Of a DNA stretch of 22,359 nt, positions 1 through 10,767 are shown in pieces. The position numbers and the translations under genes were made by a program. The notes under the pieces were generated by a model, which was not told where the DNA came from, made no database searches, and saw nothing but the letters and a program-made list of their open reading frames with translations. Numbering within the stretch: position 1 is the stretch's first letter; every line of letters starts with the position of its first letter. Where the stretch lies: positions 1 to 22,359 of the forward strand of contig NW_025955528.1 in assembly GCF_022376445.1 (NCBI RefSeq), read 5' to 3'. Source of the stretch: Fomitopsis serialis. Its lineage: Eukaryota; Basidiomycota; Agaricomycetes; Polyporales; Fomitopsidaceae.

Positions 1-131
1 GAGACAGCGGCGCAACACCACAAGTGCCCTGTTTTCAGTGGAACGAGGCAGCCTGGCATAAGGGCGTCCAAGAGTGTTCGCCCATGTGCGTGGCATGGCA
101 GCTGTCAAACCGGTATCATCATGGGACTCAC

Positions 132-587
132 CCAAGCGCGAAGCCAAGAGCGGGGTCGGCCCAGCGTGAAGCGTAGTGGGGGAACGAGCCGGAGATGGGT
201 GCGAACGCGGTCATCTCACCGAGCGAACAGAGGGTCGCGTAGCCAACGGTACCGACGAGCGCGTAGCCGATGAGGGCACCTAATGGGCCGCCCTCACGCA
301 GGGCAGCACCCGACCCGAGGAAAAGACCCGTTCCCAGTGTACCAGCGATCTGCAGAACATGAGGAAAGGTCGTGTGCGGCAGCAAAGACGTGGATGCGTA
401 CAGCGATCATCTGGACATGGCGCTGCTTGAGCTTGCGCTGGACCTGGTCGAGGTCAGCGGGGTCGAATTGATACGCCCTGTCGTCCTGGACGGCGAGCTC
501 CTGGGTGCCCTTCTCGAGGGAGGAGCCCTCTGTCTTTTCGTCGCCAGTCTTCCCGACATACTGGTCGTGGTAGTCGTTTTGGTCCAT
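132..587 (-). CDS. Amino-acid permease (APC superfamily), first two exons
   Basis: Encodes the N-terminus of a fungal plasma-membrane amino-acid/H+ symporter. Exon 1 is 402-587 (ATG at 587) and exon 2 is 132-349, joined across a 52-nt GT...AG intron (350-401). The junction recreates the family's signature HVQMIA|IAGTLGTGLFLGSG at about residues 57-76, the start of TM1. A Lys/Glu/Asp-rich hydrophilic tail of about 55 residues precedes it. TM2 and the conserved SLGEM segment follow, then FPHYASRW. Exon 2 ends at GFALG with a consensus donor GTGAGT (131 downward). The family normally continues with a WN(Y/W) segment, but no such reading is visible in the remaining 131 bases, so the gene is either cut by the window after a longer intron or truncated. 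A TATA-like CTTATATG on the minus strand near 665-672 lies about 80 nt upstream of the ATG. Family assignment is sure; substrate is not. Confidence 0.85.
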
Positions 588-663
588 GGTGCGGACGGCG
601 GCGGGTCGTCAATGCGGCGTGAGGAAGAAAGAAGCAGAATGGCGGGGTCGGGCGAGTGCTTCC

Positions 664-673
664 CACATATAAG
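664..673 (-). promoter_or_regulatory. TATA-like element of the permease gene
   Basis: The minus strand reads CTTATATGTG about 80 nt upstream of the permease ATG at 587. A near-identical CTTATATGT lies upstream of the BTB gene at 6208-6216. The assignment rests on position and sequence only. Confidence 0.4.
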
Positions 674-3206
674 TAAATTCTCGCGCGGGAGCGAGTCCTG
701 TCATATGGGCGTTCGAGCGTAGTGGGCGATAAGCGGCCTACCCGACGCCACAGATAGCCCTCCCTCGCACATTTGATTGGCGACTCCCTCCCTGCGACAC
801 GGCTGTGCCCGCCCTGCCTGTCGCTCGGTTCTCGTCCAGTCTCAACCAGAAAATCCTGGAATTGTGCTCCTCCTTCCGAGCCACATAGGCCGAACTACCG
901 GGGCAAATTGCGGGCGCTCGGGACACGGCAGAAAAACTCAGCGGGCCTCAGCGGGCCCCAGCGGGCCAACGAGATCTCAACTCAAATTGATCTCACCAGG
1001 CACCGCAAGATCGCTTCCGATCGCTCCTCGCGTGGTCGTCTTAGTTTACGCCCCTCCCGCGACACTGATCACAGCTCGGCCCACTCGCGCGACCATCACC
1101 CTCGCGCATAGCACTCTCGCGAGTAACGTCGGTATACGCCAGGAAGTCCCCTCACAAGCCACGGACCATATCGAATACTCGGGACTTTGCCACATGCTCA
1201 GCCTGTCACAGTATGACGCTAGTGTCCCACTTGCCCCAGGCAGGACCAGAATGGCTCGGAGACTCGTCCCTATCTAAGCGCCGCACCGTCCTACTTCCGA
1301 GTCCGTCTTTCTTGAGGTGGCCAGGAATCTGGCACCCTGCACGGGCCATCACTTGGCGAAGATGAACTGCGCTGTCCTGGACAGTTCAGGGCCCATCCAA
1401 CGTCTCGTGCTATGTTGTCTTGCAAGGATGTCGCGGTGATAGTTTGCTGTGTATCAGGTTCGAGCAGCTGCGTCGCTGAAAAGGACGTTGATAGCTCCAT
1501 ATTCCAAGGAACGCACGCGCTCGCAGGCTTCCATGACGAGGAGTGTCGGGCGCAGTGGTGCGCGAACAGCACCCGTGCGCCACTACCATGGTGGCCAGGG
1601 CGGTACGGTAGCCAACTGGTAGCCATCACGGCTCAATGAGCAGGGAAGCCGTGGATCGTCGTTCTCGATACAGCCTCCGGGCCCTGGGCAGGGACACGCC
1701 TGTCGTACGAACAACGCTACCCTTGTACTCTCAGAGGACATGTACAGCTACACACCACCGGTATCAGCAGCCTGACAGGCCTGGTGTATCAGTGCAATTC
1801 ATCAACGTTGACGCTGTCACAGTGATGTGATCCTCTCAGAGACGCGCCGATGCGTCTCGATGCGTACGCAGTCACGGTAGCCCGCCGTGGGCCCACCTGG
1901 CCGCCTCGACTGCGGCCACGCAGTGCCCGGCGACGTCGAGCACAGCGCACACGACCACTGCGGGAGCGCCCCAGGCGCGCGCGCATTGATCCGGCGTGAT
2001 CGATCTGCACGACCGCATCTGCGATCTTGGCCGCCGCCGGGCATCGCGAGGCGGCTGTGCTGACTCTTCTGCTCAAGTCAGAGAGGGCACCCGACGCGGC
2101 TGCAATAATTGCCCAACGCACATATATCGCATCACTGGCAATATCTCAGACGAGGTCGTTCAGCAGGTGCTTCGGCGAGCCTCGCTCGCCTGCGTCGTGT
2201 TCCTATCGATGGATGGAGGTACGTGCTCAGGCTGTTGTCGCGCTTTGCAGAGAGCAGAACTTCTGCGTCGTCGTGGCGAGGACCACCGTGGAACCTAGGA
2301 GAGAAGCAGAAGAGAGGCGAGATCCACGGAAGGTAGCCTAGACGGTGGTCATCCTGGCATCCACTACAGTGTCACCGGAGCTTGATACCACCAGTGCAGG
2401 CCCAGGCCACTTGCTAGTAGGCATCCAGGTCCGGGCGTATTCTCCTGGATCCGGACGTCCCTACTTACAAGCTGGCGGCAAGTGGGACGCCGAAATCCAC
2501 ACATGCCGCGCTCGAAGTCAAACCGATGGCATGTAGGCTTACTGGCAGAGCAACTTCAAATTCGAAATCTTCGACGCCAGACCGGCGACACTGGTTGGTC
2601 AAGACTGCGGTCGTTTGCATTGAGACATGTGAGCCATCGAGAGGGAAGCACAACAGCTACTACACGATTGGGATAGCGCAGCACATATCTGACACCCATG
2701 CCTGCGGTGGCCTGCCACACCGCAACCGCGCAGCCCTCTGGTCGAGATATGTACGTACGTATCTGTTGTCCACCAAGAAACGCCCACTCACGCAGTCAGG
2801 GTCGGGTTGCAGGGTATGTCTCAGACGTCGTTCGCTCAGCAACACCAGCTCTTAGTCCCTCAGATGTGGTTTTTTTGTTGCAAGCAGCCCTTGCACTCCT
2901 TTGCGATCCGTCGGGCATGAGTTCGCCGAGCAGATCACCTACCCGGATTCATCTGAGTTCGATGGCATCGCAGGGCGTGTCTCAGGGCACGTTCACTCCT
3001 CGAACAACACATACCCTGAATGCATCGAGACGGTGAGATCACCAGATGCTGTCCTCAGCTCCTGATGCACTCATGTATTCGCTCCGATCAACAGTTCGCG
3101 TTCCGGGTCCTATTCAACGAAAGTGCTACAAATACAACACCAAGAATGCCAACGAAGATTCACCGCCTTACCCTACAGTTTCTCACTCGGAGGTCGCCCA
3201 CTTTCA
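674..3206. other. 2.5-kb stretch without a supportable gene
   Basis: Many short overlapping open frames occur on both strands, but none has a recognisable domain, a consistent exon chain or plausible composition. The frames at 1789-2121 (-) and 1840-2340 (+) are Arg/Ala-rich by-products of high GC. The stretch includes a short period-10 repeat at 939-968 and the intergenic 3' side of the monooxygenase gene. I see no convincing reverse transcriptase, integrase or transposase motif in any frame. It may hold degraded repeat DNA, but that is inference. Confidence 0.5.
939..968. repeat. Period-10 GC-rich tandem repeat, three units
   Basis: The unit is (C)A-GCGGGCC(T/C)(C), repeated three times head to tail with one or two mismatches per unit, just after a short A run. 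No gene overlaps it. Confidence 0.7.
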
Positions 3207-5638
3207 CTACGGATCCTTCAGACCCAGCTCCTCGGCCAAGATCTGGAGCGCCTAAGCCCACAGCTATGTGAGCCACGACTCCATGTCCCAGTCACCGGAC
3301 ACTCACCAGGTACTTGCTCAGGTACCGTGGGTGCCCGAACATGCCCATCGCGACCCACAGGCCGCGCTGTCCCGTCGGGCGGTACGCGTTCTTGTGCTCA
3401 CCCTCCTCGTCCAGGCCCCACACCTGTGTGCCGATCGTATCGGTGATGGACTTACCGAAGAGCGACGTGATCGTCTCGATCGTGGGGCGGCGGCCCGTCC
3501 TACATGCGAAGGGCCAGGTCAGCAGCGGCACAGTGGCGAGGGCTGGGCGACGCACGCAAGGACTATCACATCCGCGGGAATGCGCGTGCCGTCGTTGGTC
3601 ACGATGGAGTCGTTCTCGAGGTTATTGATCTCGCCGCGCTTCACCTAGAATCCAATCCAGGGGCGCGCGATCTTGAGCGAGACATGTTTTCGAAGCACAG
3701 GTCGGCCCAGACGCACCTTGACCTTGCCATCGATTATGAGCTGTCCGCATCCCACGTCCAGAACTGCCCTCCGTCAGCGCATCGCTCATACATGAGAAGC
3801 GCAAGCGGGGGGACTCACGCGCTCCCGACCCCATCCTCTTCATGACGAACCCGACCACGCCCAGCTCCTCGCCGTCCTCGTCGGGCGTCCAAGTGAGCCG
3901 GAGCCCCGCCTTCTCCAAGCCCTCGAGCAGCTCCCTGTCCATTTCCTTCTGCTTCTGCACGCCCACGGCGGCTACGAGCCGGAACGTGAAGTGGACGGGC
4001 ATGTGCTGCGCGTTGAAGTCTGCGTCCTCGATGTCAAGCTTCTCGGGATAGGCGACGCTGTGGAGGAGCGTGTCGGACGTTTGCACGGACATGACGCAGG
4101 TGGCGCTGCGCTGTAGGATCGTCACCTGCGGGTCGGACACAGCGATTCGTCAAAAGGTAATGGTGTGGTCATAACTCGAAACGCACGCTGCTCGCTCCCT
4201 TGACATGGAAGTCCAGGCAGATATCGAACGCCGTGTTGCCCTGAAGAACCGATCAGGCGTTCACGCAAGCTCAGCGTCGACGCATAGATGTGCATGACGC
4301 ACCGCTCCGACAACGACGACGTCCTTGCCCGCGAACGGCGCAGCTCCGCGGTGCTCGTCTGCATGATACATCACGCCCCGGAACACATCCGCGCCAGGTA
4401 CGTGAGGGGTGTTCGGCGCGCCGTAGCCGGTGGCCATGATGATATGCCTGGGCCGCAGAATCGTCTTTGTGCCAGCGCGATCGACAGTCGCGGTCCAGCG
4501 CTGTGTCTCTTCGTCGTATTCGGGTGTAGGGAGGAGCGTGCTTGACGTCCAGACGACTAGATCTTCGCCCATCGCGAGCTGCTCGAGTTGGTTCGCCACC
4601 TTGTCCTTGGACATGTACTTCGGATATGTCCGACTGCATCAGAGCATCAGCGCACTGTCGAGGATGACGGGGTTAGACTGACGGCCAAGGGTGATACAGG
4701 ACTGCGACAATCTTGTCGTGTGAATACATCGTTAGAGCTAGAGTCATGTAACGTCCTACCCGAACAAGAATGGGCCGGCGAGTGTAGGCGCAGTGATGAA
4801 TATCTACCCCATACTATTTGTGAGTGGTCACAGAGGCTCGTAGACAAGACAACCTACCGCTTTCTCCACACATCGCCGATACGCGCGTCGCTCTCGACAA
4901 TGAGCGCGCGTACACCCAATCTCATCAGTCGCACGCCGCACGACAAGCCCGCAAGACCTCCTCCCACTGGCGAACCTTCAGCTACATACGACAGCTATAC
5001 GAGTTGGCTCACCGATCAGCACTGTAGGGTCCGCTTCTGTCGCAGCAGCCCGTCTCGCTTGCACTTCTTCCCATGTCGCATGGTCCGGAAAGATGCCCAG
5101 CGGACGCTCGCTCGGTTCTTCATGACCGATGATGTCTCTCAAGCTGAGCATGAGGATGAACGCTTTCCATTCGGACGCGTCTTGGACCAGGTACACGTAG
5201 CCCCTTCCCTTGGCCGGTGGATATGCAAGGACAAACCGGAAGGTGGCGCGGACCCCTTCACCGTCCGACGCTAAGGGAAGAGACATGAAGTTCGGTGGTC
5301 CCAGGGTGGAAGAGAGCTCGACTTCGATGTCATGGAGTCCCGCGCGGGAGAGGCGTGTCATGCCTCTGGATTCCTCGGATACATATGAGGCGATCTTGTC
5401 CCTGCCAGACAAGGTGCGAAAGTCCCATGATAGACAGAGTATGTCTGCCCGCAGTGCCGCGTCAGCCGAGTCATACTATAAGCATTGGGCCACTGAACGA
5501 ACCTTTGAGCCATCCGTCGGAGGCAAACATGTTGCTGAATGCGGCGACGTCTCCGGCTGCGGATGCTTTTCCCAGGCAGCTGAGCCAGTGTTTGGCAATG
5601 TCTAAAGGTTGCGCGCGTTCGTCCGATAGACTACTCAT
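3207..5638 (-). CDS. Flavin-containing monooxygenase with N-terminal SnoaL-like domain, intact, 12 exons
   Basis: A predicted 601-residue FAD/NADPH-dependent monooxygenase of the fungal FMO / Baeyer-Villiger-like group; substrate unknown. Exons (minus strand): 5638-5503, 5444-5013, 4966-4858, 4803-4760, 4701-4683, 4633-4303, 4240-4187, 4125-3819, 3763-3717, 3644-3556, 3499-3307, 3251-3207. All junctions are GT...AG, phases agree and no internal stop occurs. Residues about 10-150 form a SnoaL/NTF2-like domain (FASDGWLK, WDFRTLSGRDKIASY). The FAD Rossmann motif GGGLAG is at 191-196 and an FxGxxxH motif (FRGVMYH) at 331-337. The NADPH motif GAGNTA is at 356-361, followed by a later ATGRRPT loop. 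It ends ALQILAEELGLKDP. Length is normal for the family. A TATAA-like site near 5728-5735 lies about 90 nt upstream of the ATG. It is transcribed divergently from the BTB gene. Such enzymes often serve secondary metabolism or detoxification, but no cluster is seen here. Confidence 0.93.
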
Positions 5639-6303
5639 GTTGTTAAGGATCTATCTCTCAGTCTGCGTCAAGAACTGGCGACGGCGGTAGAAAGCGAGAC
5701 AGTGTCCCACCGGAAGCCTTCCATACGGTTATAACGAGCCACCGTCGAGGCGCCTCCAACTTCTCGAGAAGCTGCTTCCTGATTCTATGATGGTCGCTAG
5801 TGGTAGTCAGTAGTATGTAGTGTGGATTCAGCCTTACGGTCAGCATGATCAGAAGATATGTACTCACACTTTCATGCTGCTTTCATGTCATCATTGCGGT
5901 GCTCTTACACTGGCAACTTGAACCATCCATCTCTTCGGAGCGTTGTGCGGCGCGGGCCGCGTCCGAGTCGTCGCTGTATGTCCTTCCGAACGCTCCTGAC
6001 GTACATAGAACACACCGTGAGCGAGGTACTGTGCACTCGAACTCATCCATAGGCACCGTCAGCTCTAGGATCTTCAGAGTTCAAACGTTCACCGAGCATC
6101 GATATCGCGAAGACTTGGTCTGAGAAGGAAGCCTCGCAGCTGACCCGGACTTCTGCAGCCTCATGGCATTGGGTGCACGTTGTCGAGCTCGGGCCTGGAC
6201 TTGCCCGCTTATATGTAAGTGCTTGAACTCAATATCAATCCTGGTGTCGTTCCCTCCCCATCGTTCACGCCCCCCAGTCCCTCAAACCCACTGATATAAC
6301 AGC
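5639..6303. other. Divergent intergenic region between the FMO and BTB genes
   Basis: This 665-bp shared upstream region of two divergent genes holds no supportable coding frame. It carries TATA-like sites for each gene (5728-5735 minus, 6208-6216 plus). At 6079-6093 there is a GTTCAAACGTTCACC element matching the dispersed GTTGAAACGTTGACC motif at 13 of 15 positions. Confidence 0.6.
6208..6216 (+). promoter_or_regulatory. TATA-like element of the BTB gene
   Basis: CTTATATGT lies about 90 nt before the ATG at 6304. It is almost identical to the element upstream of the permease (664-673, minus). Confidence 0.4.
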
Positions 6304-7384
6304 ATGGGTGCCGATGACCTCGATGTCAAGAAGTCGACCCACGTAGTCGACTTTACGCCCAGCACGGAAGTGTGGTACTCCGATGGCAGCGTCGTCCTGG
6401 TCGCAGACAAGACGGCCTTCCGCGTCCACGGCACCATCTTAGCAACTCATTGCGAGGTGTTCAGAGACATGTTCGCTATGCCTCAGCCCGCCACACCCGA
6501 TGCGAACACCGAGACGTACGAAGGCTGCCAGGTCTTGCGCCTGCAAGACTCACCGGTAGACCTCAAGCACTTCCTGAAGACCATCTACGACTTTTCGTAA
6601 GTTTCCCTCCCTCACTTGCGGCTCGTGACAAGGCCTGAACCAAGCCTGAACCCTCCTCAGGTACTTTCGACCCGGGACGAAGGCGAAGTTCCCTACAGTG
6701 GCTGCTGTACTCCGCTTGGGGACCAAGTACGATGCAGCCGCGCTCCGCCAGCACGCCATTGACGTCCTCTCGACCGCGTATCCGAGCTTTCTCGACGCAT
6801 GGAGACAGAGGGCATTCAAGCGCTTGGTTCCTCCGTTCGAGGACGAGCTCGCCGCTTACATCGGGTTGGCGATAGAGACCGACATCCGCGTCATCCTCCC
6901 CGCGCTGTACTACGCCGCGAGCAAAGTGCCGCTGCCCGATGTCCTCTCCATGTTGCACAACTTGGCGGTGGCACCGAACGTGCAGTGGGATGTGTGCAGG
7001 GCTTTCATTATCGGCAGGGACAAGCTGCTGCTCGCGGAGCAGGCGAGCGCGTTGGCATTCTTACAGCCCGACTTCTCTCGGCCGGGCTGTCAGAATGGTT
7101 CGAACTGCGTCACCCAGCTCAACACAGCAATCAAGAGGGTGCTTCCCAAGCCTGGCGACGCGGAGCCGTTCTATCAGTGGTGTTTGCAAGATCCGATCGA
7201 AGCCGGTAGGGCACTTGCATTGTGTAATACCTGCCAGCGCACTATTACCACGTCTATCAAAGACGGCAAGCATACGGTGTGGGAGCAACTACCTGGGTTC
7301 TTTGGGCTGTCAGACTGGGATACGTTAAGAGCCAGAGACGGTCTTGATCTCCTTGACTGGCTCCCAGTACTAGTGGATGAGTAG
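6304..7384 (+). CDS. BTB/POZ domain-containing protein, two exons
   Basis: A predicted 338-residue protein. Exon 1 is 6304-6596 and exon 2 is 6661-7384, with a 64-nt intron (GTAAGT...CTCAG) splitting a Ser codon in ...YDFS|YFRPG. Residues about 20-110 are a BTB fold typical of the expanded Agaricomycete family: an acidic strand (SDGSVVLVADKTAFRVHG), then ILATHCEVFRDMF and a loop leading to LRLQDSPVDLKHFLKTIYD. The C-terminal half is helical (residues about 112-250) and contains PALYYAASK. Near residues 300-315 there is a CNTC pair in ALCNTCQRT, and the chain ends DWLPVLVDE. BTB domains mediate dimerisation and often recruit cullin-3 or act in transcription; no second known domain is evident, so the role is open. 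A decayed relative of exon 2 lies at 17904-18163 on the other strand. Confidence 0.9.
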
Positions 7385-8126
7385 AACACTAGAATCACCA
7401 CTGTAGCAGTGTGCGCGAGGGGGATTACTGTTCAAACTGTACATCTAGTAGCCACATGCTGCCGACCTCACCATACCTATGAACCACGATTGCAATCACC
7501 AAGTTTATGCAATGGCTTGCGCTGTCGAACAGCATATATGATCGTCAGATGAACCGAAAGTGGAATTGTTGGAAGTGTATTCCGAATGTGAATACGTTGG
7601 CGGCGGCGGGTGGAGCTGGCGTCAGGCCTGTGTAGGCGGCCCTCAGTGCTTGCCACTGCTTGGACCCATGTGCCCTGTAATGAGGACAGCGCAGAGAACT
7701 GAAAGGTGGGTAAGTCACGGTACTGCGAAGAGAACTGCAGACGCCATGCTCGTCCCATCAAGTCCGCGCCGTGAACAGGTATACTCAAGGTATACTGTTC
7801 TTCAAACATGCTACGCATACGAGAAATCAGGCAGGAGCGAAGTACGACGCGCGCCGGCTTGCCATTTCATGGTCTGCAGCGAAGACTAGGCCGGGCGCGA
7901 AGGAGCATCAACTCAATCAATGTGGCCACATGTAGGTTGTCACCGCTCCAGTAGCCTGCAGTTGTGATTCAACATTAATATATACCAAGAAAACAGCGAT
8001 ACATAGAGGTGATATGACTCGAGCCTAAGCTCCGGGTAGCAGCCAGTACTACGTCTGACATTCTACAATTGCGGAGTGGGCGTAAGAGCGAAGAAATGGG
8101 AAAGATTGGAACGACATGTCGAGTTG
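7385..8126. other. Intergenic region, 3' sides of the BTB and DUF6533 genes
   Basis: This 742-bp region lies between converging genes. Short frames exist (7560-7889 plus, 7477-7818 minus) but none shows a domain or good splice structure. I see nothing else in it. Confidence 0.5.
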
Positions 8127-9942
8127 TCAAGCATGGAAGGCAGCTTCTGGAACTTCTACGGAAGAAATTCCGGGACTGGGTGGGGCGTTACTCTTGGGTT
8201 CCGCATTGCTCTCCCGGATGGCAGCAGTGACCGGCAGCTGTTCCACGTCTGCTTCTTGTACCCTCACGAGCTCTTCATCTGTGTCGGAGACACTGCAGCT
8301 CTGCACGTCCGTGCCTTCGGCTGCAGGGCTCCCTGAATCGTAGGCAACCGAGCCCGCCAAGCTCCCGACCACCCACGCGAAACGGAGGTCGGATAGCTGT
8401 GATGCGTCGGAAGCTATCATGGCTTGAGGCGAGTTCGCTTCATGCAGGTTGAGGTAGAAGCGCGAGAGCAGGATCGCTTGAAGTCTGCGCGATGTATGAA
8501 TTCAATTTCAGTCGTGTCTTGGATGACAGTGATAGGCAACTCACGCGTAGACGATGGGACTGAAAAATGAGTTGATGGGAATCTATCTCAAGTAGGAGTC
8601 AGTATAATGTAATGCACATGGCTTGCAATACCGACAGTCACGATCAGCAAGGCACTGACAAGTCGAAGGACGAAAATTACGCTGAGCAAAGTCGGTTTCA
8701 AAATGTCCTGCTCGGATTCTGTGCGGACTCACACAAAATAAACAGTGCCTGGTGGTGGGCCGTAGCACGTAAGGTAATAATAAGTTAAATAAGAACAATC
8801 TGATGACCTTTAAATCACTTCTTACTGACCGTACCTAAGGATGAGCGTTGTGAAAGGAGTATCAATTTGCGCATCTTTTGCAGTCTTTGCTGTGTAGGCA
8901 TGGCGCCAGGTCGCTATCAACAGCAATGCCTCAGGGATTACCGTGGATGCTTCCCCGGTAGCGAACACTACCAACAAGAGCAAGAAGTAGTGGTTGTCAG
9001 TTCGTCTCAATGACAAGTCAAGCGAAACCCTTCCGCACACGGTCTAGAACGTGCATCGTAGGATTAGACCAACTGGTCAGGACACAATATCAGAGTATGA
9101 GGCTCACCGTTCAATCATTGTTTTGATATCCGAAAAGACCATGCAGCCAATGGGGGAGGTACAACTACTATGCTTATTGTACAGATCTGATACTGATGGT
9201 CATGTTAGCTTCGCGTATGCGCAAACAGGCAATAACAAGGGACGTACCATGTCATCCACAGCGATCACCAAGGAGGATAGAGAAATGGTAAATGCGAGAA
9301 GCAAGGAGCGGTTGCCGATGGCGTAGGCACGCAATGCCATGAATGCTATTCGACAGAATGGAGATCACTCTGAGTAGATAACGATCTGAATAAGATCGCC
9401 GAGTCTTCACCACCACCGGTAGCGACATGGAACAACACAGCGGCGCAACCTTGCATTATATATATTACTGTGCCGCTGCGTGATAATCTTCCGGATGAGC
9501 TTAGCCCTGACTCATTCTAGATTCAATGTACCTCTTGCAATAATGTCAGGGTTCCAACTATCGCGCAGAAGAACTGTGAAGTACTTACTCTGCAGCTTAG
9601 AAACGCAATGCTCACTGCCCGCTGTACACAAACACTGTCGCCGATAGGTGCAATAGCAGATACAGGCCAGTCGCTACTGTCATGCGTCGGCGGCGCCATA
9701 TAAGATTCACCTCCGACCCGAAGGTGAGACAACGATCGTAAGTGTAGATCGCTGTGAACAGAATGAGATTGCCATGTACACCTTCATAGCAGGATTGAAC
9801 TTACCGCACGCTGCCGTTTGACAGCATTGGAATGAGAATCTGTAGACCGCTGTCCGTTAGTCGTCCGAGAGAGCACCGAACGTAGTGCTACCCACTCTGT
9901 TTGGAAAACCGCGATCACCTCCGCCAGCTCCTCGGCCGACAT
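8127..9942 (-). pseudogene. DUF6533-type multi-pass membrane protein, probably decayed
   Basis: Pieces in the right order match the fungal DUF6533 family. These include an N-terminus MSAEELAEVIAVF (9942-9892), FQCCQTAAC (9839-9805) and IYTYDRCLTFGSEVNLIW then TM segments (9751-9532). AFMALRAYAIGNRSLL is at 9345-9248 and SCTSPIGCMVFSD at 9172-9108. TVIPEALLLIATWRHAY ... LILRYG runs from about 9010 to 8830, followed by GTVYF (8748-8735) and ILKPTLLSVIFVLRL (from 8707). ALQAILLSRFYLNLHEA and an acidic tail end at a TGA (8127-8129). Most junctions have good GT...AG sites, but the phases conflict at four places: exon 1/2, within 9532-9751 near GGGCAGTGA (one base short), 9532/9345, and the junction before the IPINSFFSP exon. 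Either several single-base losses have broken the gene, or the sequence has indel errors. The family has seven or so TM helices and no established function. Confidence 0.65.
9437..9482. repeat. Short imperfect inverted repeat with AT-rich loop in an intron
   Basis: The arms CAGCGGC (9438-9444) and GCCGCTG (9472-9478) flank a loop containing TATATATA. The left arm sits in a 13-mer ACAGCGGCGCAAC that recurs exactly at 4-16. It lies between two exon pieces of the DUF6533 gene. It could be a small MITE-like remnant, but no target-site duplication is clear. Confidence 0.35.
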
Positions 9943-10119
9943 GCCTGTGGACTGGCGTGATGTCAAAGACTTACATGCTTATATACCCGGAAGCCATTCA
10001 GCCTTCATTCGAATGCCTCCAACGCAAGGCTCGGCAGTGGTCGGTCAAGAAAGGTCAATGGGCCGTCTTCTGGGTAACACCACGCCACCCATATCCTTAC
10101 ATTCTTGGCCCGCCTGAGG

Positions 10120-10146
10120 GTTGACGTTGAACGTTGAACGTTGAGG
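10120..10146 (+). repeat. Heptamer GTTGAAC tandem repeat
   Basis: It reads GTTGAC, then GTTGAAC twice, then GTTGAGG, with one more GTTGAAT a few bases on. It follows CCTGAGG, as does the related 15-bp repeat about 1 kb downstream. Confidence 0.75.
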
Positions 10147-10749
10147 CCGAGGTTGAATGTTATAGAGGTTGTGTGGCCGTCCCTTGATACGAGACACCGC
10201 GGCATCGGACATATGTCAATTGGTTGTGCAGCTCCATGTCTTACGTGGACTTCCCTGGCATATGCCTCAGGGCAGACGTGATGGCGTGAGGGTCGTAACA
10301 TGGTACCACCTTCTGTGCCCAGGGCCATACGTACGATTGCACGCGAGATGTACAGCCGATCGAAGGAGCTCGCGATCTTCGCGGTCGCTCATCCTGTAGA
10401 GATCGGCCACATTCGTATCCATCATGAATGTGCAAAGTCATGGGACTGATCCCTGCAAATGCAACACCATCTGATCGCCCATGTGGGTCTGTAATAAGTG
10501 ACTGACGTGAATGGCATCGAATGAACCAGACACATGCCGGATCGTACTGCAGTTCCACGTTGCGTCTCAGAAGAGCAGCAGTAAGGTCCCAGGAGCAGAA
10601 ACCAACTCACCCAGTCCTAGTCAGCCCTCGCAAGATGAATTTTGCGTGAAGATTTGCATCGAACTGAAACCACAAAGTCGCTCTGGGTGGCCCAATATCA
10701 TCAGCGCGCAGAAGCGAGCTCGATCGCACATGTTACGGACTCCGTCATA

Positions 10750-10767
10750 CGGTATGCATGCATACCG
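10750..10767. repeat. Perfect 18-bp palindrome
   Basis: CGGTATGCATGCATACCG equals its own reverse complement over all 18 bases. It could be a dimeric regulator site or a cruciform seed. It is about 810 bp upstream of the protease ATG. Confidence 0.7.

Noticed and set aside
777..1277. A 166-codon plus-strand open frame in the left gene desert
   Set aside because: Composition is Pro/Arg/Ser-rich as expected of a chance frame in GC-rich DNA, and overlapping frames are equally long.
1441..1480. GGTTCGAGC resembling a tRNA B box
   Set aside because: No matching A box or cloverleaf could be folded around it; no tRNA is supported anywhere in the window.
1789..2653. Possible retrotransposon remnant in the 1.3-2.7 kb region
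   Set aside because: I looked for protease, reverse transcriptase and integrase motifs in all frames and saw none I could defend.
4634..4752. A single 119-nt intron in the FMO gene instead of two introns with a microexon
   Set aside because: It would be phase-compatible but twice as long as the other introns and would drop the conserved LYHPWP segment.
4588..5274. A 228-codon plus-strand open frame
   Set aside because: It lies antisense to FMO exons and introns whose splice chain is complete and in phase; its product is low-complexity without a domain.
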